Source: Actinomycetes bacterium
GTDB taxonomy: Bacteria; Actinomycetota; Actinomycetes; Propionibacteriales; Nocardioidaceae
Direction: 5' to 3'
Assembly: GCA_023460975.1 (NCBI GenBank)
Contig: JAEWOG010000045.1
Coordinates: 68,802-132,801, forward strand
DNA: 64,000 bases
Position numbers and translations under genes: made by a program
Notes under the pieces: model-generated
The model's database searches: none
Seen by the model: only the letters and a program-made list of their open reading frames with translations
What the model was told of the DNA's origin: nothing
Part shown: positions 14,575-22,547 of the stretch, one piece after another
Layout of the letters: the number at the start of each line of letters is the position of its first letter
How positions within the stretch are numbered: the stretch's first letter is position 1

Positions 14575-16164
14575 ATGCGCGCCCGACTCGTACGGCTCCT
14601 GACCGCCCTCGTGCTGGCCCTCGCGACAGGGGTCGCGATCTCACCTCCGGCCCAGGCGGCACCCACCGTGATCACCCTGAGCGGTGGCGTCCTCACCATC
14701 GATGCAAGCAGCCAGCAGGCCAGCAACCTCACCGTCGGGTACACGACCGGCATGCCGTACGACTTCTACATCTGGAACGCTCCGGCAGGCATGGGCCCAG
14801 CGCCCTCAGGCTGCGTGGCAGATGGCGCGACGATGTACTGCGACCCCAACCTCATCGAGAAGCTGGTCGTACGCCTGAGCCCCGCAGACGACCAGTTCAG
14901 CCTCAGCGGATGGTGCATCCCGCAGATCGAGGCCACCCTGGGCGCGGGCAACGACATCTTCAGCGCCGCCGTGGACTGCGCTGCCGCACCGACGGTGCCC
15001 TCCGCGACCGTCGACGGCGGCCCCGGGGCCGACGAGATCCTCGGCACCGACGGTTCCGACGTCCTCTACGGCGGAGACGGTGACGACAACCTCCGTGGCA
15101 ACGCTGGCAATGACCGCCTGGAGGGCGGCAACGGGAACGACTCCCTGTATGGCAACCCCGGCGCCGATCACGCCCTCGGCGGCGAGGGCGACGACAAACT
15201 GAGCGGCGGGGCCGACAACGACACCCTGGAGGGCGGCAACGGCAACGACCTGATGGCCCTGTCCGGCCTCAACACAGGCGACACGGACACGGGCGCCGAC
15301 GTGTTCTCGGGCGGCGCCGGGACCGATCGCGTCGAGTACTTCTATGCCGATGGGGCCGTCACCGTCACCCTCGACGACGTCGCCAACGACGGTCCCTCGG
15401 GCGAGGGTGACAACGTCCGCACCGACATCGAGGAGATCGTCGGCAGCAACAACAACGACGTCCTGACGGGCGGCGCCGGGGCCGACTACATCGACGGTCA
15501 CGGCGGAGATGACACGATCAACGGGGCCGCCGGCGACGACACGATCCAGGGCGCCTCGGGCAACGACACCATCACGGGCGGGCCCGGCCGCGACACGATC
15601 CACGGCGACAACACCTCGTGCTCGGTCTACTACTGCGCGGCGGGGGCCGACACGATCGACACCGTGGACGGCGAGTCGGACACGATCTCCTGCGGTGCGG
15701 GCGGCGACCGGCTGCGTCAGGACCAGCACGACGTGGTGGGTCACGAGGCGTGGCAGACCTGCGAGTCGATCGAGGTCGTCAACGCGACGCCTCCCGGTGG
15801 CCCGACGGATCCCGGCGGGCCCACGGATCCCGGCGGGCCGGGTGCCGGAGCGGTGAAGATCAAGGCACCCTCGAAGGCGCGGCGCTCCAAGGCCCTACCG
15901 GTGGTCATCGCGTGCCCGTCGGCGTGCGCTGCGGCGGCACAGCTCGTCCTGCCGAAGAAGATCGCCAAGCGCTACAAGGTGGGCAGGGTGATCGCGAAGG
16001 CCAGCGGCAAGGGCACCTCCAAGGTGGTCCTCAAGCTCAAGCTGTCCCGCAAGACGGTGCGCAAGTTGGCTCGCGCGGGCAAGATCAAGGCGATCCTCGT
16101 GGTGGCCTACTCGACCGGTGGCACTCCCGAGACTCGGGCCGGGAAGGTCACGCTGCTGCCGTGA
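14575..16164 (+). CDS. Secreted hemolysin-type calcium-binding repeat protein with basic C-terminal domain
   Basis: A 529-residue exported protein beginning MRARLVRLLTALVLALATG, with cleavage probably after APAQA/SPPAQA near residue 27. Two clusters of GGxGxDxL repeats lie around 150-230 (YGGDGDDNLRGNAGNDRLEG) and 300-350 (GHGGDDTINGAAGDDTIQG). A Pro/Gly hinge (GGPTDPGGPTDPGGPG) then leads into a Lys/Arg-rich terminal domain. Overall order and C-terminus parallel the divergent gene at 13061-14407, suggesting an old duplication. The ATG at 14575 directly precedes the signal peptide. Confidence 0.85.
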   Translation: MRARLVRLLTALVLALATGVAISPPAQAAPTVITLSGGVLTIDASSQQASNLTVGYTTGMPYDFYIWNAPAGMGPAPSGCVADGATMYCDPNLIEKLVVRLSPADDQFSLSGWCIPQIEATLGAGNDIFSAAVDCAAAPTVPSATVDGGPGADEILGTDGSDVLYGGDGDDNLRGNAGNDRLEGGNGNDSLYGNPGADHALGGEGDDKLSGGADNDTLEGGNGNDLMALSGLNTGDTDTGADVFSGGAGTDRVEYFYADGAVTVTLDDVANDGPSGEGDNVRTDIEEIVGSNNNDVLTGGAGADYIDGHGGDDTINGAAGDDTIQGASGNDTITGGPGRDTIHGDNTSCSVYYCAAGADTIDTVDGESDTISCGAGGDRLRQDQHDVVGHEAWQTCESIEVVNATPPGGPTDPGGPTDPGGPGAGAVKIKAPSKARRSKALPVVIACPSACAAAAQLVLPKKIAKRYKVGRVIAKASGKGTSKVVLKLKLSRKTVRKLARAGKIKAILVVAYSTGGTPETRAGKVTLLP

Positions 16165-16224
16165 TCCCGGGTGGGGCGCCGGATCCCCTGTACGGAATGC
16201 ATGGCGCCAAGGAGCCCGTGGCCC

Positions 16225-16230
16225 TAGAGT
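16225..16230 (+). promoter_or_regulatory. Predicted -10 hexamer TAGAGT of the ketosteroid isomerase-like gene
   Basis: The hexamer sits 10 nt upstream of a KstR-like operator, so a repressor bound there would cover the transcription start region. Confidence 0.45.
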
Positions 16231-16240
16231 CTCCCAAAAT

Positions 16241-16254
16241 TGGAACACGTTCTC
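16241..16254. promoter_or_regulatory. KstR-like operator
   Basis: TGGAACACGTTCTC fits the published KstR consensus TNNAACNNGTTNNA at every fixed position except the last. The site is nested inside an outer 9-bp inverted repeat, CTCCCAAAA (16231-16239) and TTTTGGGAG (16256-16264). It lies 18 bp before the start of a ketosteroid isomerase-like gene, which suits a cholesterol/steroid regulon repressor. Confidence 0.65.
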
Positions 16255-16271
16255 TTTTTGGGAGGAACCCC

Positions 16272-16652
16272 ATGCCCCTGAGCATCGATGAGCGCCGCGC
16301 CAAGGTCGAGACCTACCTCGCCCTGGTCGCGAACGGCACCGCCGCGCAGATCATGGAGCTGTACGGCCCGGACCCCCATCTGGAGGACCCGGTCGGCACC
16401 GAGGCCAAGCAGGGCCGCGAGGTGCTCGAGGAGTTCTACCGCGGCGTCGAGCCCATGGAGACGGCGATCACGCTGCGCGAGTTCCGGGCCTCCGGCGACC
16501 ACGCCGCGGCCTTCGCGTTCGATCTCGCCACCAAGTTGGGCGACGACACGATGACCATCTCCGTCATCGAGGTCATGACCTTCGACGACGACGGACTCAT
16601 CTGCGACATGAAGGCGTACTGGTCGCCGGAGACCGACACCAGCTTCTCCTGA
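16272..16652 (+). CDS. Ketosteroid isomerase-like (NTF2 fold) protein
   Basis: A 126-residue NTF2-fold protein with the delta5-3-ketosteroid isomerase signature MELYGPDPHLEDPVGTEAKQG. Tyr15 and Asp39 align with the catalytic Tyr and general-base Asp of bacterial KSI. The third catalytic Asp (PIDHFRF in Comamonas) is Glu here (VIEVMTF). The enzyme may move a steroid double bond, or catalyse a related step. GGGAGG lies 6 nt before the ATG and is part of an inverted repeat around the KstR-like site. No adjacent steroid gene was found, although the mhp operon 3.3 kb away would suit the same catabolism. Confidence 0.8.
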   Translation: MPLSIDERRAKVETYLALVANGTAAQIMELYGPDPHLEDPVGTEAKQGREVLEEFYRGVEPMETAITLREFRASGDHAAAFAFDLATKLGDDTMTISVIEVMTFDDDGLICDMKAYWSPETDTSFS

Positions 16653-16710
16653 CCGGCACGCGCGGGGGCACCACGCGACGGGGTGCGGTCGCGTACGGCA
16701 CTCTTGGGCC

Positions 16711-18474
16711 ATGCACTACATCGGCGTGGACCTCGCGTGGGGCGACCGCAAACCCACGGGACTCGCGGTCCTCGACGCCGACGGCACCCTGCTGCACGTC
16801 TCCTCGGCACGCTCCGACGACGACATCGTCGCGGCGCTGGAGCCGTACGCGGCCGGCGACTGCCTCGTTGCCTTCGACGCGCCCCTGATCGTCGTCAACG
16901 CCACCGGGAACCGCCCGGCGGAGGCGGCGCTCAACAAGGACTTCGGGCGCTTCGACGCCGGCGCACACCCCTCCAACACGGGGAAGGCAGAGTTCGCGAA
17001 GAAGCCCCGCGGCGCCCGGCTCGCGGCGCGCCTCGGCCTGGACATGAACCCTCGGTCCGGTCGTGCCCGACGGGCGCTGGAGGTGTACCCGCATCCGGCC
17101 ACGATCGCGCTGTTCCACCTCGGTCGGACCCTGAAGTACAAGAACAAGCCCGGCCGCGACCTCGAGCGCCTCCGCTCCGAACTCTCGGTCCTCATGGGCC
17201 TGATCGAAGGGCTCGCGCACGCAGACCCGCCGCTTGCGGTCGACACCCCCGACAGCGGCGGCGCGTGGCGCGCGCTGCGTACGCTCGTCGAGACCGCCGA
17301 ACGCAAGAGCCAGTTGCGCGTGGTGGAGGACCAGGTGGACGCCGTGCTGTGCGCGTACGTGGGTCTCTACGCCGTGCACCGCCCGGGCGAGACGACCACG
17401 TACGGGGACTTCGAGACGGGCTACATCGTGGTGCCCACGCTCCCGGCCGGTCTCGAGCCGACTCCGCGATCGACGAGCGCCGTGACGGCCACCGAGGATC
17501 CCGCCGACGTGAGTGCGGCCGTGCGCTCGTACGCCCAGCGCCAGCCCGCCCTGCGCGAGGCCGTCGCGGACGTCGTCGGCGTGCTCCGCTCACTCCTCGA
17601 CGACGCGGGCATCAACTACCTGACCGTCACGGGGCGGGCGAAGTCGGTGGCCTCGTTCGCCGCGAAGACGACGCGCACCCTCAACGGCGAACTGGCCTAC
17701 CCGCACCCGCTGACCGACATCCGTGACCAGGCGGGGATCCGGGTCATCACGTACGTCCAGAGTGACGTGCAGGCGGCTGCGGACCTGATCACCGACCAGA
17801 TGCTCGTCCACGACGATCGCGACCTCGGGTTGGAGACCGCGGGGCAGGGGCGGTTCGGCTATGCGAGTCGCCACCTCCAGTTCAGCCTGGATGTGCAGTG
17901 GGAGGAGGAGTTCCCGCACCTGACCGGGCAGGAGTTCCAGGTGCAGATCCGCACCGTGCTGCAGCACGCGTGGGCGGAGTTTGAGCACGACATCCGATAC
18001 AAGGGGACGATCCCCGACGAGCACGTTCCCGACTTCGATCGCCGCTTCACCCTCGCCGCTGGTCTGCTGGAACTGGCCGACCGGGAGTTCTCCACGATCC
18101 GCGACCGACTGCGCGAGTCGACCGAACCGATCGCCGTGGACGGCGGCGACCCGGGCATCTCGGCACGGGAACTGGCCGCGTTCCTCGCCGGCCAGTACGC
18201 GGATGCCGGCTGGTCCCGCACCGACCACTACGAGTGGATCGCCGGACTGGTGAGTGACCTGTCCCTGACGTCGCTGTCCGAGCTCGCCGACGTCCTGCGC
18301 GCCGTCGATGACGAGGCACTCGCCGAACGGCTCGACTACCGCTACCCGCCGGGAGCCGTACGGCGCCTCGACGACGCGCTCCTCGCCTCCTATGGCGAGC
18401 AGTACGTCACGTTGCCGGGCAACGCCCACCGCGTGGCCGCGCTGCGGACACGCCTGGCCCGGATGCGGGGATGA
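16711..18474 (+). CDS. Fusion of a DUF429 domain and a RelA/SpoT-type (p)ppGpp synthetase
   Basis: A 587-residue protein. Residues 1 to about 250 form a DUF429 domain (MHYIGVDLAWGDRKPTGLAVLD; FDAPLIVVNATGNRPAEAALN; EDQVDAVLCAYVGLY), an RNase H-like fold predicted to be a nuclease. Residues about 275-475 form an alarmone synthetase with all key motifs: GRAKS (308-312), DIRDQAGIRV (336-345), RFGYASRH (381-388), EFQVQIRT (408-415) and HAWAEFEHDIRYK (419-431). No HD hydrolase, TGS or ACT domain is present. About 100 residues of helical sequence follow. It should make (p)ppGpp or a related nucleotide. The stop is 3 nt from that of a convergent AAA ATPase. Confidence 0.9.
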   Translation: MHYIGVDLAWGDRKPTGLAVLDADGTLLHVSSARSDDDIVAALEPYAAGDCLVAFDAPLIVVNATGNRPAEAALNKDFGRFDAGAHPSNTGKAEFAKKPRGARLAARLGLDMNPRSGRARRALEVYPHPATIALFHLGRTLKYKNKPGRDLERLRSELSVLMGLIEGLAHADPPLAVDTPDSGGAWRALRTLVETAERKSQLRVVEDQVDAVLCAYVGLYAVHRPGETTTYGDFETGYIVVPTLPAGLEPTPRSTSAVTATEDPADVSAAVRSYAQRQPALREAVADVVGVLRSLLDDAGINYLTVTGRAKSVASFAAKTTRTLNGELAYPHPLTDIRDQAGIRVITYVQSDVQAAADLITDQMLVHDDRDLGLETAGQGRFGYASRHLQFSLDVQWEEEFPHLTGQEFQVQIRTVLQHAWAEFEHDIRYKGTIPDEHVPDFDRRFTLAAGLLELADREFSTIRDRLRESTEPIAVDGGDPGISARELAAFLAGQYADAGWSRTDHYEWIAGLVSDLSLTSLSELADVLRAVDDEALAERLDYRYPPGAVRRLDDALLASYGEQYVTLPGNAHRVAALRTRLARMRG

Positions 18475-18477
18475 GCC

Positions 18478-19671
18478 TCAACCGCGCTCGCGCAGATACC
18501 GGCCGAAGTGCGGGACCGTGAACGCGATGCGGCCACGCTCACCGGAGTAGATGAGCCCCTTCTTGAGGAGGGAGTCGCGCGCCGGGGACAGGGACTGCGG
18601 CTTCTTGCCGAGCTGGGCTGCCACCTCCGCGGTCGGCACGGACTCGGGCTCTCCGTCCTCCTCGGTGGCGGCGGCGAGGGCGACGTCGGCCATCGCCATG
18701 AGGTACTCCCGCTCCCCCGGCGTGGCCCGCTCGTACCGGGAACCGAAGAAGCCCACCGCGAGCTCCGACTCCGCCTCCGGGGCCGCCACCGTCACGTCCT
18801 CGGCGGTGATCGGCGTGCGCGGGGCGCGATCCCACACCGCCTTGCCGTAGGCCTGGATGAAGTACGGGTATCCGCCGGTGGCGGCGTACATGGCCTCCAG
18901 CGCGTCACTGTCGTACTCGGCGTCCTCGTCAGCGGCGGGCGCCACGAGCGCCCGGTCCGCGGCCTCGCGTACGAGGCGGTCGATGCGCTGGTAGCGAAAG
19001 AGGCGTTCGGAGTACGACTTCGAGGCGCTCAGCACCGCGGGCAGGTGCGGCAGTCCGGCGCCGACGACGATGACGGGCAGGCCCGACTGGCTGATCTCGT
19101 GGCAGGCGGCGCACAGCGCGGACACGTCATCGGGGCCCAGGTCCTGCATCTCGTCGATGAAGACCGCGACGCCCTTGCCGACATCGGCGGCGAGCCCGCC
19201 CAGATCGGTGAAGAGTTCGACGAGGTCGATCTCGATGTCGCCGGAGTCCGCGCGGCCACGTACGGCTGCCGCATCGATGCCGGGGTTCCACTGCTCCCGC
19301 AGCTTGGCCCCCGCCCCGGCATCGCGCTGCGCGAACGACTTGATCACGCCCAGCACATGGTCAACCGACTCCTCGTCGGTGTGCCCGAGCTCGCGTACGG
19401 CCTGGTGCAGCGCGCTCGCGAGGGGGCGCCTCAGCCCCTGATCCGGCCGAGCCTCGAGCTTGCCGGTCCCCCAGCCCTTGCGTACGGCCGCCGACCGCAG
19501 GGCGTTGAGCAGCACCGTCTTGCCGACCCCGCGCAATCCCGTGAGCACCATCGAACGCTCCGGGCGCCCCTTGGCCACGCGCTCCAGAACGACGTCGAAG
19601 GCGCGCAACTGCTCGTCGCGGCCGGCCAGCTCCGGCGGGCGCTGGCCCGCTCCGGGCGCGTACGGATTCAT
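18478..19671 (-). CDS. AAA family ATPase (Orc1/Cdc6-like, AAA_16)
   Basis: A 397-residue ATPase. Walker A is GLRGVGKT at 45-52 and Walker B is VFIDEMQD at 170-177; sensor-like GLPVIVVGAGLP follows near 200. The C-terminal 80 residues form a winged helix (VPTAEVAAQLGKKPQSLSPARDSLLKKGLIY). This arrangement is common in single-gene AAA_16 proteins of actinobacteria with no known role. The start MNPYAPGAGQRPPELAGRDEQL was chosen because the nucleotide-binding domain normally begins there; an in-frame ATG at 19728 is possible. It is convergent with the alarmone synthetase fusion. Confidence 0.85.
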   Translation of the reverse strand: MNPYAPGAGQRPPELAGRDEQLRAFDVVLERVAKGRPERSMVLTGLRGVGKTVLLNALRSAAVRKGWGTGKLEARPDQGLRRPLASALHQAVRELGHTDEESVDHVLGVIKSFAQRDAGAGAKLREQWNPGIDAAAVRGRADSGDIEIDLVELFTDLGGLAADVGKGVAVFIDEMQDLGPDDVSALCAACHEISQSGLPVIVVGAGLPHLPAVLSASKSYSERLFRYQRIDRLVREAADRALVAPAADEDAEYDSDALEAMYAATGGYPYFIQAYGKAVWDRAPRTPITAEDVTVAAPEAESELAVGFFGSRYERATPGEREYLMAMADVALAAATEEDGEPESVPTAEVAAQLGKKPQSLSPARDSLLKKGLIYSGERGRIAFTVPHFGRYLRERG

Positions 19672-20222
19672 CACGGGGTCCACGATGTGACGGTATCGGT
19701 CTCTATTGCCGATTCCGTAGACATTCATAGCGAGTCGGATCGTCCGTTCTCGGCGTCATCCAGACCGGGCTTCTCCCGCTCCGGGCGTCATACGAATGTG
19801 GGTCTGCGTCATGCAAGCCCGCTCCGCCCGGCGCCGCGTCATACGAACCCGGGCTCAGCCGCCCCGCGTCATACGAACCCGGGCTCAGCCGCCCCGCGTC
19901 ATACAAACCCGGGCTCAGCCGCCCCGCGTCATACAAACCCGGGCTCAGCCGCCCCGCGTCATACAAACCCGTACCCATAGGTGCCGATCCGTATGACGCA
20001 CACTCCGACGCCACCGATCCGCATGACGCACCCCTCCGTACGTATGACGCACACCCCCGCGTCATGCAAACCGGCCCCGCGTCATACAAACCCGGGCTCA
20101 GCCGCCCCGCGTCATACAAACCCGTACCCATAGGTGCCGATCCGCATGACGCACGCCCCGCGCCGCCGAAACGCATGACGCACACCCCCATCGCATGACG
20201 CAGGGCGACTTATGCTCGACCC
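19672..20222. repeat. Family A repeat array: forward and reverse blocks, partly duplicated
   Basis: The 551-bp gap between two divergent genes holds no convincing gene. GCGTCAT units start at 19753, 19785, 19806, 19836, 19866, 19896, 19926 and 19956, the last five exactly 30 bp apart with spacer CCCGGGCTCAGCCGCCCC. Complementary GTATGACGC or GCATGACGC follows at 19991, 20021 and 20042. A second set begins with forward units at 20059, 20079 and 20109 and ends with reverse units at 20144, 20173 and 20193. The turn CCCGTACCCATAGGTGCCG occurs twice (from 19967 and 20120), so this block was duplicated. Confidence 0.9.
20211..20216 (+). promoter_or_regulatory. Predicted -10 hexamer TATGCT for the Fpg/Nei gene
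   Basis: It lies 6 nt before the ATG at 20223. No Shine-Dalgarno is present, so a leaderless transcript is likely. The last family A unit ends 9 nt upstream. Confidence 0.5.
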
Positions 20223-21089
20223 ATGCCCGAACTGCCCGAGGTGGAGGCGCTGGCGCAGGACCTGAAGGCCAGGCTCGTCGACAGCGCGATCACCCGCATC
20301 GACCTGGCGGCGTTCAGTGCGCTGAAGACGTTCGACCCGCCGCTGCACGCCCTGCACGGAACCTTGGTGGAGGACGTCACCCGGCACGGGAAGTTCCTCG
20401 ACATCACGGCCTCCGGCATTCACCTGGTGCTGCATCTGGCCCGCGCGGGATGGGTACGGTGGCGAGACGACGTGCCGGCCGTTCCCGCCCGGCCCAGCTC
20501 CAAGAGTCCCCTCGCCGCCCGCGTGGTCATCAACGACGAGTCCGGCCTCGACATCACCGAGGCGGGCACCAAGAAGAGCCTGGCGATCTACGTGGTCAAC
20601 GACCCGAGCGAGGTCGCGGGGATCGCCCGGCTCGGCCCCGATCCGCTCTCGGACGACTTCACCCGCGATGCCCTCATGGCGATCCTGACCGCCGAGGGAC
20701 GCAAGCAGATCAAGGGGGTGTTGCGTCACCAAGGCACCCTCGCGGGCATCGGCAACGCCTATTCGGACGAGATCCTGCACGCCGCCCGAATGTCGCCCTT
20801 CAAGCCCGCCAACAGTCTCGAGGACGACGACGTCGACACGCTGTACGCCGCCATCCGCGACACCCTCGGCGATGCGGTCGAGCGTTCGCGCGGGTTGGCC
20901 GCCAGCGAACTCAAGGGCGAGAAGAAGAGCCACCTCGCGGTGCACGGGCGTACAGGTCAACCCTGCCCGGTATGCGGCGACACGGTCCGCGAGGTGTCGT
21001 TCGCGGACTCATCGCTGCAGTACTGCGCCAGCTGCCAGACGGGCGGCAAGCCGCTGGCCGACCGGCGCATGTCCAAGCTCCTCAAGTGA
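20223..21089 (+). CDS. Fpg/Nei family DNA glycosylase
   Basis: Removes oxidised bases and nicks the abasic site by beta/delta elimination. The 288-residue protein starts MPELPEVEALAQDLKARL; Pro2 and Glu3 are the catalytic residues exposed after Met removal. The helix-two-turn-helix (IKGVLRHQGTLAGIGNAYSDEIL) is at about 165-187. The C-terminal zinc finger is CPVC ... CASC near 246-269. The finger loop carries SSLQY where Fpg usually has a basic residue, so specificity may be Nei2-like. It is transcribed away from the repeat array and followed by a strong terminator. Confidence 0.92.
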   Translation: MPELPEVEALAQDLKARLVDSAITRIDLAAFSALKTFDPPLHALHGTLVEDVTRHGKFLDITASGIHLVLHLARAGWVRWRDDVPAVPARPSSKSPLAARVVINDESGLDITEAGTKKSLAIYVVNDPSEVAGIARLGPDPLSDDFTRDALMAILTAEGRKQIKGVLRHQGTLAGIGNAYSDEILHAARMSPFKPANSLEDDDVDTLYAAIRDTLGDAVERSRGLAASELKGEKKSHLAVHGRTGQPCPVCGDTVREVSFADSSLQYCASCQTGGKPLADRRMSKLLK

Positions 21090-21112
21090 GTCGCCCGCAC
21101 GGCGTACGAGCG

Positions 21113-21147
21113 CAGCAGGGCCCGGCCTGCACGGCCGGGCCCTGCTG
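21113..21147 (+). terminator. Strong hairpin after the Fpg/Nei gene
   Basis: CAGCAGGGCCCGGCC (21113-21127) and GGCCGGGCCCTGCTG (21133-21147) pair perfectly across a 5-nt loop. The sequence lies between convergent genes and could end transcription from both sides. A short direct repeat of CTGCTGAATCAACC follows. Confidence 0.8.
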
Positions 21148-21201
21148 AATCAACCTGCTGAATCAACCCGCTGACTCAGCTGCTGGATCACACAGTCCAG
21201 G

Positions 21202-21663
21202 TCACTCCGTCATGGAGCCGGCCAGCTCAGAGGCAGCTTCCTGGATCTCGGCCGAGCACTCGGTGGTGACGTAGGTGGTGAACTCGGTGGCGGCCTTCTG
21301 GTCGCTCTCCGACACCTCGACCTGGGGCAGCTGACCGCCGGCGAGGCCCTCAAGGTCGTCGGCCTTGATGTTCTCCAGCTGCTCCACGGAGACCTCGAAG
21401 CCCTTGCGGGCGTCCTCCGAGATGCCCTCCGGCGTGCCGACCTTGGCCATCTCCTTGCCCCAGTCCTTCATCGCCGTGGCCAGGGCGTCGGTGTCCTCGC
21501 CCGCGCTGGCGAAGTCCGCGAAGACGCTCGTGTAGGCGCCACAGAAGTCGGCCTTCGATGCGTCGGTCGGGGCGCCGGAACCGGAGCCACCGCCACACGC
21601 CGTCAAGCCCGCGGCGAGAACCGTCAGGGACGCTGCAACCATGACACGCTTCATCTTCTTCAT
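21202..21663 (-). CDS. Small lipoprotein of unknown function
   Basis: A 153-residue protein with signal peptide VMVAASLTVLAAGLTAC and lipobox LTAC, so it should be anchored outside the membrane. A Gly/Ser tether (GGGSGSG) follows. The mature part is acidic and helical, with two more Cys residues (DFCGAYTSVF and TTECSAEI) that could form a disulfide. AAGGA lies close to the start and would also suit the ATG at 21654. No family was recognised; its size and composition resemble many actinobacterial lipoproteins. Confidence 0.75.
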   Translation of the reverse strand: MKKMKRVMVAASLTVLAAGLTACGGGSGSGAPTDASKADFCGAYTSVFADFASAGEDTDALATAMKDWGKEMAKVGTPEGISEDARKGFEVSVEQLENIKADDLEGLAGGQLPQVEVSESDQKAATEFTTYVTTECSAEIQEAASELAGSMTE

Positions 21664-21767
21664 CCTTCAGTCTGGGAATGTCTGGCGGTCGTCCTGCTCC
21701 CGAGGACCGCGCTCACCCTCAGCCTTCCCAGCCTGCGCCGTTTCACACCCACCGCCGGGTGAACGAC

Positions 21768-22496
21768 TCACGACGATCGGATGAACCCCTGCGGAAGCAC
21801 GCCGGGACGAAGGTCCGGCTGCGGCGTCGCCAACACCCTCGGCAGAGTGGCGAGGTAGGCGTCCCGGCTGACCTCGACCACGCCGAGGCTGGCCAGATGA
21901 TCGGTGCGCCACTGCACGTCGAGCATGCGCGGCGCCGGCGCATCGGAGCGCAACATCTCCACGAGGGCCACCAGCGCCACCTTGCTGGCGTCGCGCTCGA
22001 GGTGGAACATCGACTCCCCCGCGAAGAGACCGCCGAGCGCCAGACCGTACAAGCCCCCGACGAGTCGCCCCTCACGCCAACACTCCACCGAGTGGGCCCA
22101 CCCGTCGGCGTGCAGACGCCCGTACGCGCTGCGGACCTCGGGGGTGATCCAGCCGTCGGGGCGGTCCGAGCGCCCACACGCCACCATCACGTCGTCGAAG
22201 GCCGTGTCGACCCGGATCTCGAACTCCCGCAGCGAGCGCCGCAACGACCGCGACACGCGGAGTCCCTCCAGCGGCAGGATCCCGCGCCGTACGGGCGAGA
22301 ACCAGCCCATCGGACCCGCCCCGTCGCCCTGCAGCGCGGCCCCCTCGCCCAACGGCATCGGGAACAGTCCCTGGCGGTACGCCGCCACCAGCGTGCCCGG
22401 CTCCAGGTCCGCCCCCATCGCGACCAGATCGTCCTCGTCGTCCCAACGCTGTGGTGGCGGAAAGACCCACGGGGTCGGCTCGGGTTCGACGGGCAC
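21768..22496 (-). CDS. aat: Leucyl/phenylalanyl-tRNA-protein transferase
   Basis: Adds Leu or Phe to proteins with N-terminal Lys/Arg, marking them for ClpS/ClpAP or Clp-mediated degradation (N-degron pathway). The 242-residue protein includes FPPPQRWDDEDDLVAMGADLEPGTLVAAYRQGLFPM at the N-terminus, then MGWFSPVRRGILPL, AHSVECWREGRLVGGLYG and GGLFAGESMFHLERDASKVAL, all family signatures. The GTG at 22496 is chosen because TACGGT lies 6 nt upstream; the frame is open further upstream but overlaps the divergent EcsC gene. Confidence 0.93.
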   Translation of the reverse strand: MPVEPEPTPWVFPPPQRWDDEDDLVAMGADLEPGTLVAAYRQGLFPMPLGEGAALQGDGAGPMGWFSPVRRGILPLEGLRVSRSLRRSLREFEIRVDTAFDDVMVACGRSDRPDGWITPEVRSAYGRLHADGWAHSVECWREGRLVGGLYGLALGGLFAGESMFHLERDASKVALVALVEMLRSDAPAPRMLDVQWRTDHLASLGVVEVSRDAYLATLPRVLATPQPDLRPGVLPQGFIRSS

Positions 22497-22502
22497 CCGC
22501 TC

Positions 22503-22508
22503 ACCGTA
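22503..22508 (-). promoter_or_regulatory. Predicted -10 hexamer TACGGT for aat
   Basis: It lies 6 nt before the GTG start at 22496. The divergent EcsC -10 is 27 bp away, so the two promoters are nearly back to back. Confidence 0.4.
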
Positions 22509-22535
22509 ACCAACCCGGTGCCACCGCCGCCGCCC

Positions 22536-22541
22536 TAGGAT
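22536..22541 (+). promoter_or_regulatory. Predicted -10 hexamer TAGGAT for the EcsC gene
   Basis: It lies 6 nt before the ATG at 22548, which has no Shine-Dalgarno. A leaderless transcript is inferred. Confidence 0.5.
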
Positions 22542-22547
22542 CACTGC

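Noticed and set aside
19703..20191. Open frame encoding repeated LYDAGRLSP peptides
   Set aside because: It is the translation of the family A array. The unit is shared by non-coding copies elsewhere, and indels in the other arrays break the frame.
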